Assembly (NCBI GenBank): GCA_031283785.1
Contig: JAITBC010000207.1
Coordinates: forward strand, 1 to 23,427
Length of the DNA stretch: 23,427 bases
Direction: 5' to 3'
DNA from: Tannerella sp.
Lineage (GTDB): Bacteria > Bacteroidota > Bacteroidia > Bacteroidales > Tannerellaceae
Shown piece by piece: positions 7,548 to 16,993 of the stretch (position 1 is the first letter of the stretch; the number at the start of each line of letters is the position of its first letter). A program made the translations under genes and the position numbers. Under the pieces are notes generated by a model. The model did not search any database. It worked only from the letters and a program-made list of their open reading frames with translations, and had not been told where the DNA came from.

Positions 7548-7593
7548 TACAAGGATTAAAAAATTCAATAATTCAAAAATTCAGAAGTTGTCG

Positions 7594-9771
7594 ATGAAAC
7601 GAGTGTTTCTTTTTACATGCGTCCTCTCGCTGTCGGGCCTGGTAACGGCGCAAAACATAGTTATTCCCGACGGGTATTTCAAGGCTTGTCTGGTTGAACA
7701 TTTTGATACGGATGGCGACGGGGAAATTTCCCGGGCAGAAGCTGCGGCCGTGAAAATCATCGAATGTACGGAGAAGCCGCTCGCTTCCCTGCAAGGCATT
7801 GAGTATTTCACTGCGATGGAAGAACTGGACTGTTCGCTGTCGAATTACTTTGAACGGGGCGGCCTGACGTCCTTTGATCTCAGCCACAATCCGGCGCTGA
7901 AAAAACTGCGCTGTGACAATAATCGCCTCGATACGCTGGATCTTCGTCACAATCCGGACTTGATCGAAGTGCATTGCCGGAACAATTTCCTGAAAACGCT
8001 GGATGTGAGCGGTCATCGCCGGCTGGAGGAATTGCTTTGCGACAACAACCGGCTGGAAGCGTTGAATGTCGACGATTGCCATGCACTGTCACTCCTGCAC
8101 GTGGGGACTAACCGGCTGGATACGCTGGTTTTGTCTTCCTGCACGGCCTTGCGCTGGCTGAATTGCGCCGAGAATCAACTGGCTGCGCTTGACGTCACGC
8201 GGAACAAGGCGCTCGAAAGCCTGTTTTGTAACAATAACCGTTTGGATACGCTGGATGTGTCGGCCAACAAAGCATTACTGTCCCTGTACTGCGGGCATAA
8301 CCGGCTGGACACGCTGGCGCTGGAACAAAATGTGGCATTGACGGATCTGGATTGCGGCAACAATCGACTGACGGTTCTGGATGTCAGCCGGAATACGGCG
8401 TTGACCGAACTGGAATGCAGCATCAACCGCTTGAAGACGCTTGACGTAACCCGGAACATTTCCCTGAGAAAACTGTATTGCAATGCGATGCCTTCCCTGA
8501 CGGCGCTATATCTGATAAAGGATGTTTCGTATGAACAACTGAGCTATCCGGACAGCCCGCTAATGGCTTATCTGGTAGATCCGCAGACCGGAGAAAAGGA
8601 AGTACGGACGGTAACCGTGGCGGCGATCGAGGCGGGGAAGGAAATCGTCAGGGAAGAGAAGCCGGCTCCGGAGCGGAGGGCACGGACGGCGCGTGAAATC
8701 TATTACGACGAAGCGCGCAGGCTGGAAGAAATCCGGAAGGCAGAAGAGGCCAAACGGATCGAAGAGGCCAGACGACGCGAGACGATCCGCACGTATGCCG
8801 GAACCATTACCATTCCTGATTCGACTTTCCGGGTCTATTTACTGGCGCATTTCGATACGGATGGAGATGGACAGCTTTCCGGCGCCGAGGCACGAGCTGT
8901 GAAGGAAATGTATTGCGCGAATCTGGACATTGCATCGTTCGAGGGACTGGAATATTTTGCGTCGCTGGAAACGCTGTTGTGTGGCGGGAACCGGATACGA
9001 ACGCTGGATATGAGCTATCACCCGCGGTTGAAATCGCTTGACTGTGCCCGGAATAAAATTCACAGGCTGGATATTCTCCGGAATCCGGATTTGACGGAAT
9101 TGCAATGTTCCGACAATAATTTGATTCTAATTGACGTGAGCCACAATGCGGCATTGAAGACGTTGAAATGCAACAGTGTGCGGCTGATCAGGCTGGACGT
9201 GAGCAAAAACCCGTTGCTGACCGTGTTGCAGTGCACTAACAACCACTTGTCTGTCCTGGACATTACGCAGAATCCGGATTTGGACAGTCTGACATGTGGC
9301 AGGAATCCATTGCAAACGCTGGACATCGGCCGGAACAGCCGGCTGAGATTCCTGAATTGCGGCGGCAACCAGCTGAGTTCTCTGGACATCAGCCAAAACC
9401 CTGCATTGACGGAACTGATCTGTTCGGAGAACATGTTGACCGCCATTGACGTAAAATCCAACGGGCAACTGGAAAAAATTGACTGCGGACGCAACCGGTT
9501 GCCTGCGATAGACGTAAGTCATAATCCGGCATTGAAGGAACTTTCCTGTCGCGGAAACCAAATTGCCGCACTGGACGTCAGTAAAAACGCCGCCCTGGTG
9601 AGATTGAACTGTTCGGAAAACCTGCTGGTGGACATCAATGTAAGAAAGAACAAAAAGTTGAAGTTTATCGAATCGGCGCCGATGCCTACGCTGGTAACAC
9701 TGCTTTGTCCACGCGAGAGCGTCTATACGAAACTGGTATATCCGATTACTGCCACAGTGGATTATAAATAG
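7594..9771 (+). CDS. Secreted double EF-hand/leucine-rich-repeat protein
   Basis: 725 residues from the ATG at 7594; an in-frame TTG at 7588 is less likely because the signal peptide MKRVFLFTCVLSLSGLVTA starts at this ATG. The protein is two copies of one module. Module 1 (about 22-335) has an EF-hand-like calcium loop DTDGDGEISRAE, then ten 21-residue repeats of the form LxxLDVSxNxALxxLxC, then an LxYP cap. A charged EARRLEE-type linker (about 355-400) leads to module 2, with DTDGDGQLSGAE, about eleven repeats and a matching VYPI cap. The conserved Cys in each repeat is notable. No Por/T9SS sorting domain or other anchor is seen at the C-terminus. A binding or adhesion role is inferred. It lies 46 bases after pyrD with no separate promoter visible. 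Confidence 0.85.
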   Translation: MKRVFLFTCVLSLSGLVTAQNIVIPDGYFKACLVEHFDTDGDGEISRAEAAAVKIIECTEKPLASLQGIEYFTAMEELDCSLSNYFERGGLTSFDLSHNPALKKLRCDNNRLDTLDLRHNPDLIEVHCRNNFLKTLDVSGHRRLEELLCDNNRLEALNVDDCHALSLLHVGTNRLDTLVLSSCTALRWLNCAENQLAALDVTRNKALESLFCNNNRLDTLDVSANKALLSLYCGHNRLDTLALEQNVALTDLDCGNNRLTVLDVSRNTALTELECSINRLKTLDVTRNISLRKLYCNAMPSLTALYLIKDVSYEQLSYPDSPLMAYLVDPQTGEKEVRTVTVAAIEAGKEIVREEKPAPERRARTAREIYYDEARRLEEIRKAEEAKRIEEARRRETIRTYAGTITIPDSTFRVYLLAHFDTDGDGQLSGAEARAVKEMYCANLDIASFEGLEYFASLETLLCGGNRIRTLDMSYHPRLKSLDCARNKIHRLDILRNPDLTELQCSDNNLILIDVSHNAALKTLKCNSVRLIRLDVSKNPLLTVLQCTNNHLSVLDITQNPDLDSLTCGRNPLQTLDIGRNSRLRFLNCGGNQLSSLDISQNPALTELICSENMLTAIDVKSNGQLEKIDCGRNRLPAIDVSHNPALKELSCRGNQIAALDVSKNAALVRLNCSENLLVDINVRKNKKLKFIESAPMPTLVTLLCPRESVYTKLVYPITATVDYK

Positions 9772-9861
9772 CCGACCGGCATCGCCACATGGATCACAGT
9801 TGCCTGCGGTGAAGATGGGATGGTATCACTACAGACACTTCGCACTTTGTCTTGCTGATTC

Positions 9862-9891
9862 GCAGAGACGCACGGGGTCGTGCGTCTCTGC
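9862..9891. terminator. Perfect 12-bp hairpin between convergent genes
   Basis: GCAGAGACGCAC (9862-9873) and GTGCGTCTCTGC (9880-9891) are perfect reverse complements around a 6-base loop. It lies between the convergent LRR and DUF4091 genes, where a bidirectional terminator is expected. No T-run follows on either strand, so it may instead be a REP-like dispersed palindrome. Confidence 0.55.
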
Positions 9892-9992
9892 ATAATATCC
9901 TCCTCCCGACGAGCGCTATCGCCAACATTCCCGTATAGCCTGCACTCTGTACCCGGTTTTTCAAAAAAAAGCTTCTTGCATTTTTCCGCAGA

Positions 9993-12900
9993 TTATTCTC
10001 CTTTTCCCGGGTGATTTGCCAATTGAGGATTATGCAAGCATACTTGTTTCAATAAATTTTCGATTGCCTCTCCTACTTGTTTTCTGACTTGCAATACCAC
10101 ATAAGGATCGGGTAAATATTCCGTGGAATAACGACCTTCCGAGCTTGGAACGGTTACAAGTTTCTTCGCATTCTCCAACGCTTTTTCTCCCAGACGAATG
10201 TCTTTCCCCTGTTTCTTTCCTGTTGAGACAAGAGACTCCAAACAATATAAATATTCATAATCTTCAACACCTTCTCTGGCAAGTTTTAATCTGATGGTCG
10301 GTACCATAGAATCCATACCAATGGGTAGACCGGGATAGATAAAATTAGCATCGCCATTCGGGTAACGTATCCAATAAAGGTCACCCGGACGGTCGGATTG
10401 TCTGATGAAACTGTGCCAGCCATATTCATAGGGATTAAACGTGTACCAGTTTGATCCCCAAAATTCATATTCTTCCGCACCGTATTTAAAACAAAAATAG
10501 GGCAGCAACCGTTCAAATCCCAGATAAGGCGTATCCGTACACATTTTCCCGTCTGTTGTAAACCAAAGTCTGCCACCAATTTGTTTAATCTTTATCAAAT
10601 CGGCTTCAGGCACCGGTCGGCCCCATCCACCGCCATGATTGGAAACGCCCCAGACGTCCACGTATCCTTTGTATTCAGGTCGATACCACCATGTACTTAC
10701 GTAGATAGGAATCGTGGGGTCTACTTCATGAATCATGTCACAAAGAGCCTGCATTTGCCTTGTAATCTCAATGTCAGCGTGTGGCTCGTCTGAAATATAA
10801 AATATGACTTTATCGGCCCATCCCTTTTCTTTCATGTGATTCCAAAAGGTTCTGAGTGCAGACTGGTATGCTTTTTTGAACTCCGGCCTCAATTTACTGC
10901 GATCTACGCCAGGATAGGGAAATTCACCGGGGTATGGCTTTTCTCCAAATTTTTCTTCCGGCAAGTTGGCCCATCCGAAGAGATAAAAATACCATGGAGA
11001 ATACACCCGGGGTAATTTCAACCGGTCGAAATAGTATTCTGCCGATCGATCAAATTCAGTAAAATCAAAGATGATTTGACCGTTCTCAATTTTCCACACA
11101 GGAGCCGGAGTGATCGCATCCGCGCAGAGGCGGTGATCAGCCAGCATTTTCCATATTTCCTTCATTCTATCGGTTTCTGATTTGGCATAGCCAAAAAATT
11201 CCCATGTATGAACTCTTGCGTCGTATTCTGCCACCATGTGGGATTCGTCAGGGAGTTCAAAATCCCAAACATGTACTTTAAACGGGATTTCTTTTATAAC
11301 TTCACCATCGTGAATTAACTGAACATGTCCGATATAATCACCCGGAACCGCATTTTGGGGCGTCTTGATCTCTATCCATACCGGTTGAGTTGTATTGGCA
11401 TGAATATCAAAACTGTGAAAGGGCAAAATCGGATCAGGCCACATGCCACTCCAACCGTCCGAGCCTATTTTCCCGCCTGGAATTTTCTGATGCCAGCAGG
11501 GAATTGGATTTGCTCTGTCGGTGATATAATTACTGGGGTAATTAATCGGAACATATCCGACGATACCTGTCTCTATCTGCTCAAGCCTGTTCCCTTCGGC
11601 ATCTACGGGATGACTTATTTTTATTTCTACCTGCTTATATTTTTGGGGACTTCGCAGCACAAGTTGCAACGGTTCAACTTCATTTCGGGCCAATGATATT
11701 GCAATATCACCAGGGGCCGAAGGCGGCAAATCATCCTGGAACACTTTCACGATCGGATCTTCCTGCCATACGGTCAGTTCTTTGATATTTTTAACGCCCA
11801 ACCGTTCGATGGCCATCGGGCAGGTGGTTCCGACTATGATATCAGTAAATATTACATCATCAAACCAGACGGTCCCCGGCGCGGCATTTACTAATTGCAA
11901 CTTTACTGAATCAGCGTCTGATGGCGCTGTAATCAACATGTATAACTGTGACCATGCATGATCTATATGCCTTTCGGGATTGACGGCGATTCTGTTTAAT
12001 TTGCCTATATGGGCGCCATCTTTAGCGATGAATTGCGCTCTTAAGGTCCTTTGACCTATCGCAGCAAGAAAATCAGGCTGTTTGATCATATCTGTGCATT
12101 TCATCCAGGTACTGAAAAAATACATCCTGCCTGATTGAACAGGTAAGGTTTGCTCAATCATCACCTCTCTGGCCGTTTTGTCCGTGACATTCAGTTTCAC
12201 GCTTTTTGTTCCTTTTTTACTCTCCGTAGAAATTCCGGCAATTCCCTGTCCAACTCTCCAGCCGGATAAATCAGGATTTTCAAAGTCAGGATTTTGAAGC
12301 AGGTTTTGATACAGTTCTTCCCTGTTTTTAACGGCAATATTCTCTACGCCTTCTCTTCCGGAATTAAAATAAATATAATTCGTCTGCTCCGTAAATCCTT
12401 TAACATCCTGTCTAAACAAAATATAATCCCCGACTTGATAAAAGGAGATTGGTTCTGTCCCATTGGTAATTTGAATCATACTGTTTTCATTGATTTCGGC
12501 ATGAAGTCTATTTATGATACCCTCAATATCAACGCATACAAGTTTATCGACCATGTCATTATCCTGAAAGTTTACCGTTTTTATAGCAGCTCGCGATTGC
12601 CATGCAGATTGGTCGTTTGGGTGATCATCAAACCATTCATCCGTTTTACCAATCTCTTTTACGGATAATTTCTCCTTTTTCAACACTTCCGTAATAACAT
12701 CATAATCATGGAAACAATTAATTTTCAGATTGTCAAACCAAACTTGTCCTGTTCCTTCCAGAAAAAGTTGAAGATTGGCGCCACTTACTTTTTCGGGAGT
12801 GACGAACTCCAAGGTTATCTTTCGCCAGCCAAATGTTCCGTTTCCTCCACTTATTTTCCGAGTGCCGAGCTTGAAGTTCTCTGAATTTAAATCCCCAAAG

Positions 12901-13625
12901 ACAACAGCCATTTGAGCCTCACCTTTAATATCTTCCCCTTTAATCCAGCCTTCCAGCATGTATTTTATTCCACTCAAGAGATGAAGGTTTCGTTGAGTTG
13001 CTCCGTAAGGGATTGAGAGGTCTGGCGTGTTAACGCTTATTTTGATACTTCTGTTACCTGTACGGCTTTCTCCCCGGACATATTCCACAAGATTAGAGCC
13101 TTCCGGCAAACTAAACTCCCAACCCAAAGGGCCATATCCGGTTTCCTTTTCAAATCCTCCATTGAGTATTTCGCGGTGAGTTTTATAAAAATCACCTGCC
13201 GCCCAGGCTGAGGGATTATCAAAATAAATATAATTGGTTGCGCATGAATCACGGCTACATTCAATGGGCAAAACAATCATACTGTTAACCGGAACAGGGC
13301 CTCTTTCCACCAGATTTTCATCACTGTCTATTATACGGAATGTCAATTCCGTGCCATTTGAAGCAGTTACCCGAATGCCCTCCGCCAACGTGCCCGCAAT
13401 GGGAACTTGTCCTTCATTATTTCCAATCTGAAACTCAACAGGATCACCCATGAGATGCCGTTTCATGTTATTTTGGATAGTTACGGGAATCCGTTGACGC
13501 CAATAGTCATTATTAGCCATATACAATGGATGATGCCATTTGATATTTTTTTGAGGGCTACCTGTACATGAATAGCCAAATACCAGCACAAATGCGACAC
13601 AGGTCGCGTAAATTTTCCCCTTCAT
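9993..13625 (-). CDS. DUF4091 glycoside-hydrolase-like lipoprotein with two carbohydrate-binding-like domains
   Basis: 1210 residues from the ATG at 13625. The frame stays open to 13682, but those 19 extra codons are read from an inverted-repeat element, and the signal peptide (MKGKIYATCVAFVLVFGYSC, Cys20) begins here. Two jelly-roll domains like CBM4/9 follow at about 154-303 (NGGFE...WFDNLKI) and 440-595 (NPDFE...WFDDVIF). From about 620 a beta-sandwich leads into a barrel-like DUF4091 domain with ISDEPH near 944-949, whose acidic residues suit a glycosidase active site, ending near 1150. Activity and substrate are not known to me. It is the last gene of the PUL, likely outer-membrane anchored. 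Confidence 0.8.
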   Translation of the reverse strand: MKGKIYATCVAFVLVFGYSCTGSPQKNIKWHHPLYMANNDYWRQRIPVTIQNNMKRHLMGDPVEFQIGNNEGQVPIAGTLAEGIRVTASNGTELTFRIIDSDENLVERGPVPVNSMIVLPIECSRDSCATNYIYFDNPSAWAAGDFYKTHREILNGGFEKETGYGPLGWEFSLPEGSNLVEYVRGESRTGNRSIKISVNTPDLSIPYGATQRNLHLLSGIKYMLEGWIKGEDIKGEAQMAVVFGDLNSENFKLGTRKISGGNGTFGWRKITLEFVTPEKVSGANLQLFLEGTGQVWFDNLKINCFHDYDVITEVLKKEKLSVKEIGKTDEWFDDHPNDQSAWQSRAAIKTVNFQDNDMVDKLVCVDIEGIINRLHAEINENSMIQITNGTEPISFYQVGDYILFRQDVKGFTEQTNYIYFNSGREGVENIAVKNREELYQNLLQNPDFENPDLSGWRVGQGIAGISTESKKGTKSVKLNVTDKTAREVMIEQTLPVQSGRMYFFSTWMKCTDMIKQPDFLAAIGQRTLRAQFIAKDGAHIGKLNRIAVNPERHIDHAWSQLYMLITAPSDADSVKLQLVNAAPGTVWFDDVIFTDIIVGTTCPMAIERLGVKNIKELTVWQEDPIVKVFQDDLPPSAPGDIAISLARNEVEPLQLVLRSPQKYKQVEIKISHPVDAEGNRLEQIETGIVGYVPINYPSNYITDRANPIPCWHQKIPGGKIGSDGWSGMWPDPILPFHSFDIHANTTQPVWIEIKTPQNAVPGDYIGHVQLIHDGEVIKEIPFKVHVWDFELPDESHMVAEYDARVHTWEFFGYAKSETDRMKEIWKMLADHRLCADAITPAPVWKIENGQIIFDFTEFDRSAEYYFDRLKLPRVYSPWYFYLFGWANLPEEKFGEKPYPGEFPYPGVDRSKLRPEFKKAYQSALRTFWNHMKEKGWADKVIFYISDEPHADIEITRQMQALCDMIHEVDPTIPIYVSTWWYRPEYKGYVDVWGVSNHGGGWGRPVPEADLIKIKQIGGRLWFTTDGKMCTDTPYLGFERLLPYFCFKYGAEEYEFWGSNWYTFNPYEYGWHSFIRQSDRPGDLYWIRYPNGDANFIYPGLPIGMDSMVPTIRLKLAREGVEDYEYLYCLESLVSTGKKQGKDIRLGEKALENAKKLVTVPSSEGRYSTEYLPDPYVVLQVRKQVGEAIENLLKQVCLHNPQLANHPGKGE

Positions 13626-13653
13626 AATTTTTCGTTTTATTGAATCATTTATG

Positions 13654-13772
13654 GGAACTTCTAAAAACCCAGAACGCTGCATTATGCTCCGCCGACAAAA
13701 TGCTCATTTACTTTAGTAAACTTCGCTTTTGTTTCGGTCGTATGCCTTGATTTTTGAGTTTTTAGAAGTTCC
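13654..13772. repeat. 119-bp inverted-repeat element between PUL genes
   Basis: Perfect 15-bp ends GGAACTTCTAAAAAC (13654-13668) and GTTTTTAGAAGTTCC (13758-13772) bracket an imperfectly palindromic interior, including ACAAAATGC...GCTTTTGT around TTTACT-TT-AGTAAA, so nearly the whole element can fold into one hairpin. It is unrelated in sequence to the 163-bp element. It lies between the beta-helix and DUF4091 genes and could reduce read-through or stabilise mRNA ends. Only one copy is in the window. Confidence 0.85.
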
Positions 13773-13791
13773 ATTATCACTGTATTCTATT

Positions 13792-14961
13792 TTACCTTGC
13801 TGTCAAAAGTTGACCGACATTGTCTTTAATAATCACATTTTCATCATTATTACCTAAATCTAAAAGGAGATTTTTCAAGGCGCCATTATGCATGGCATTG
13901 TCTTTAATGATGCAATTTCTCAAGTTAGACAAAACAATGGCATTCGCCGGAGAGTATTCTCCTTTGCCGCCATCGTCGCATCCGGCGCGAAGCGAATTTC
14001 CGGTAAAAACGATACCGGCTCCATTTTCAATCTTTACATGTGTACTGTCGTTATTATCGAGGGAAGTCCATTCCGGTTTCCCACTGCGGTATATCATATT
14101 ACCTGTCATTGCAAAATCATGGGAATTGTTGAACAAACTTATTGCAGGCCCTCCCGAACGATCAATATAATTACCTGTAATATTATAATTGTTTCCGCCG
14201 GAAACGACAATTCCTCCCGAACGGTTCCATTCTATCCTGTTTCCGGTTAAAGTATTACTGGCATTTTCTTCTGTTGCGGAAAATCCGGCGCCGCGATTCC
14301 CTGAAAACCAATTGTCCAAAATAAAACCATCCCATCCTCTTACATATAAGCCATTGCCGCCGCAGTGTGAAAGCATGCAACTGCGGATTCTGAAACACCA
14401 TACTCTGCTCAAGCGAATCGAATCACCTGAAAAATGACTGATCCGGCAACCTTCAACAAGCGGTGTGTCTTCTTGTTTCCCATAATCAGGTTTATCTAAA
14501 AAGATCCCGTGAATATTTTCTCCAAGTCCGGCTCCATCCAAACAAAGCCCATGTACCGTCGCACCATACGCACCTGTAATATCGAGGAGGCATTTTGCAT
14601 GTTCATTGTTCAACCGGAGAACTGAACCTCCGAAATTGCGATAAGACCAGGCTGGATAGCCTAATAGACCGACATGCGGATACAGCTTAAGCGTCGAAGT
14701 CAGAAATGTTCCGGGTGGTATCAGTACGGTTGCGCCTGTCTTTGCCGCAACATCTATCGCTCTCCGGATCGCAGTTGTATTGTCTGTCGACCCGTCAGCC
14801 CTGGCCCCAAAATCACAGATGTTCAGCAGTCCTGTATTCATGGCAGGTAATGATTCCAGCTTTTTTTGTGAAAACAGTTTGCCGGGAATAGTAGCTAATG
14901 CAATCCCCAAACCTGCAGATTTAAAAAAATCGCGACGAAAATGATTGTTCTCTATATTCAT
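13792..14961 (-). CDS. Tat-type exported right-handed beta-helix protein (pectate-lyase-3-like)
   Basis: 389 residues. The N-terminus carries a twin-arginine motif, RRDFFK at residues 9-14, followed by a hydrophobic stretch, so export of a folded protein is likely. The segment CDFGARADGSTDNTTAIRRA leading to IPPGTF at about 48-85 is the start of the pectate-lyase-3 / GH28-related beta-helix superfamily. The rest is a series of N-rich coils (TGNxI, NNSHDFAMTGNMIY, FTGNSL) typical of parallel beta-helices. Catalytic residues cannot be assigned with confidence; a polysaccharide lyase, hydrolase or epimerase are all possible. It starts 17 bases after the GH9 gene, in the same transcript. Confidence 0.82.
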   Translation of the reverse strand: MNIENNHFRRDFFKSAGLGIALATIPGKLFSQKKLESLPAMNTGLLNICDFGARADGSTDNTTAIRRAIDVAAKTGATVLIPPGTFLTSTLKLYPHVGLLGYPAWSYRNFGGSVLRLNNEHAKCLLDITGAYGATVHGLCLDGAGLGENIHGIFLDKPDYGKQEDTPLVEGCRISHFSGDSIRLSRVWCFRIRSCMLSHCGGNGLYVRGWDGFILDNWFSGNRGAGFSATEENASNTLTGNRIEWNRSGGIVVSGGNNYNITGNYIDRSGGPAISLFNNSHDFAMTGNMIYRSGKPEWTSLDNNDSTHVKIENGAGIVFTGNSLRAGCDDGGKGEYSPANAIVLSNLRNCIIKDNAMHNGALKNLLLDLGNNDENVIIKDNVGQLLTAR

Positions 14962-14978
14962 GTCATTATTGTGTTTAA

Positions 14979-16955
14979 TTATAAATCTCTTTCTTTATAT
15001 TGCGCAGCCGGTTTGTGTATCAATTCCGGATCTTCGATGTATAAATCGCACAAAGGCTCTCTCCTTTTTGAGATTTCGCCCATCAGCCATAACGTATAAG
15101 CAACCATCGGAGTCCAATACTCTGACTGGTTATAATTATTCTCGGTAATCAGACGGGGTTGATCTTCTTTATCGCCACCAAGACCATTCATTACAGCACC
15201 CGGCAAAACGGGTGTCGGCGGTCTAAATTCACTGCCATTGATAAACTGTCTCGGTTGATTGTAACCCACTCCAACAATGGTCGAACTGTTGAATGGATTG
15301 ACTCCGATGATCCAGTCAAGCTGCTTCTGTGCAATCGCTTTTAATTTTTTGTCTTCCAGTATACATGCAGCTTTCATTAATCCAACTCCCGTCGAAGCGA
15401 TATTCGCATTTATTCCTACCCACCACTGTTCAGCAGGATCCATAAAATATCGATACCGATAATTGTCGACTTTTCTGTTTCCGCCCGGGTGCTCCGTAGA
15501 AAATAATCCATACGGGACAATCCCGAAACTGTTTCTTTGGGAGAAGAATGAAAGATAGTGAACGCTATAATCCGTTATCATCTTTTTCCACAGGTCAACA
15601 TCGCTGTGCAAAGGGAATGTCTGAATCAAGTCACACAATGATATAAACTCTAAAGGCCCATGCCAAATAGATTTATAGGGTTCGCTGTCAGAAAAGGAAG
15701 TATAGAAAAAACCTCCGACGTGACCCTTTCGACTGTCAGCCTGTAACCCTTTTAATTGTGAGGCCTTTTGTACTAAAAAATCCCTGTAAACATCCTGTTT
15801 GGCTGTTTTATACAATTCAATAGCAGCTTGTATTGAAGCGCCGATGATTCCTGCTCTCACCTCTTTATCTGTGTTTTTACACCAGTCAAAACATTTGATG
15901 GCCGCCTGAAGGCATTTTTCCGAATAAACCGGATCTCTGTTTTTTGTAATTCTTGCCATGATGGCTTCCGAGGTGATAAAATTATACTGGGAAATCAGGT
16001 CAGCGGGATTTGTTTGTATGATTCGGTCGTCCTTTGATCCAAAAACTAAAACTTCATTGAACACTCCGACTGACGGTTTTACAAAGTGCAATTCGCCCCC
16101 TTCCGCCCCGATTTCATTATCAGTCCATCGATTACTATCCCAATTCTGTTTCACTTCACCGCCGATAAAATTCATTACATAGCCTTGTGGTTCCTGCATT
16201 TTCAAAAAATACCGGTTTCCCCACATCAATTCATCAAAAATCTTTTCTCTGTCAGGATGATTTTCTTCCAGTAATTCATACGTTTTCGAAAGACCGATCA
16301 TTCCGTAGATCGTAGCGCTGACCCATTTTCTCAGATCACTTGCGTCATGCCATCCACCTGTGACGTCGTGATGTTTACCGTTATCCAGCCTCACTCCGTC
16401 ATCAAGATGACAGGGAGACAGATATCCCGTCGTACTTGATCCGCATCGTTGAAGAGAAAAGTAACCCACAATTAAATTCATGGGCGACCGGTAAATCGTT
16501 TCGGCAATTTGAAATGGAACGGAGCGCAAAGTGTCTGACTTTATATAATAATGTCCTTCCTGTGTAAGTGCGCTAAAATCCCCAGTGGAATAGTTTCCGA
16601 AATCACACGTGTTTGGAGTAAAATAGCCCTCAAAAACGATCCGTTGATTTTCCAAATCGATTATCTCATATTTACGATTTGTCAATCCTTGTGTAACGAC
16701 GGTTTTTCCTGCATCGGGAACATAACCGGCCTGATTGACCAATAAATCAACATGCAGTTCCCTGGAGAGTCTTTGAGCTTTTAAATCAGTCGCTGTCAAA
16801 AAAAACAGGACTGTCAGGAAACAAGCCAAAAGTCCGGTGAAAACAGGTTTTACCGAATCATGAACGATGGCTTCTTTTTTACGGTTCAATTTGTTATTCA
16901 TAGAATATACCAAGAATGTACTTGAAATTAGTGTAACACATATCATGTTCTTCAT
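14979..16955 (-). CDS. Glycoside hydrolase family 9 protein
   Basis: 658 residues from 16955; the ATG at 16901 (residue 19) is a strong alternative because the signal peptide ending TATDLKAQ follows it, and an upstream start would give two hydrophobic stretches. An N-terminal Ig-like CelD_N domain (about 66-150) begins with LLVNQAGY. The (alpha/alpha)6 GH9 domain follows, with the catalytic-base motif GGWHDASD at 200-207 (the usual DAGD reads DASD, both Asp kept). A C-terminal SEYWTPMVAYTLW near 611-623 may supply the acid Glu (E612). GH9 enzymes cleave beta-1,4-glucans and related chains by inversion. Likely periplasmic. It follows susD after a strong hairpin. Confidence 0.88.
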   Translation of the reverse strand: MKNMICVTLISSTFLVYSMNNKLNRKKEAIVHDSVKPVFTGLLACFLTVLFFLTATDLKAQRLSRELHVDLLVNQAGYVPDAGKTVVTQGLTNRKYEIIDLENQRIVFEGYFTPNTCDFGNYSTGDFSALTQEGHYYIKSDTLRSVPFQIAETIYRSPMNLIVGYFSLQRCGSSTTGYLSPCHLDDGVRLDNGKHHDVTGGWHDASDLRKWVSATIYGMIGLSKTYELLEENHPDREKIFDELMWGNRYFLKMQEPQGYVMNFIGGEVKQNWDSNRWTDNEIGAEGGELHFVKPSVGVFNEVLVFGSKDDRIIQTNPADLISQYNFITSEAIMARITKNRDPVYSEKCLQAAIKCFDWCKNTDKEVRAGIIGASIQAAIELYKTAKQDVYRDFLVQKASQLKGLQADSRKGHVGGFFYTSFSDSEPYKSIWHGPLEFISLCDLIQTFPLHSDVDLWKKMITDYSVHYLSFFSQRNSFGIVPYGLFSTEHPGGNRKVDNYRYRYFMDPAEQWWVGINANIASTGVGLMKAACILEDKKLKAIAQKQLDWIIGVNPFNSSTIVGVGYNQPRQFINGSEFRPPTPVLPGAVMNGLGGDKEDQPRLITENNYNQSEYWTPMVAYTLWLMGEISKRREPLCDLYIEDPELIHKPAAQYKERDL

Positions 16956-16993
16956 ATCAATCTATATTTAGTTTGTATTTGTCAACTCAGCAT

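Noticed and set aside
8175..9561. Several repetitive minus-strand ORFs opposite the LRR gene
   Set aside because: They are shadows created by the 63-bp codon periodicity of the repeats on the coding strand.
13626..13682. Upstream extension of the DUF4091 protein by 19 codons
   Set aside because: The extra codons come from the 119-bp inverted-repeat element, and the signal peptide begins at the ATG at 13625.
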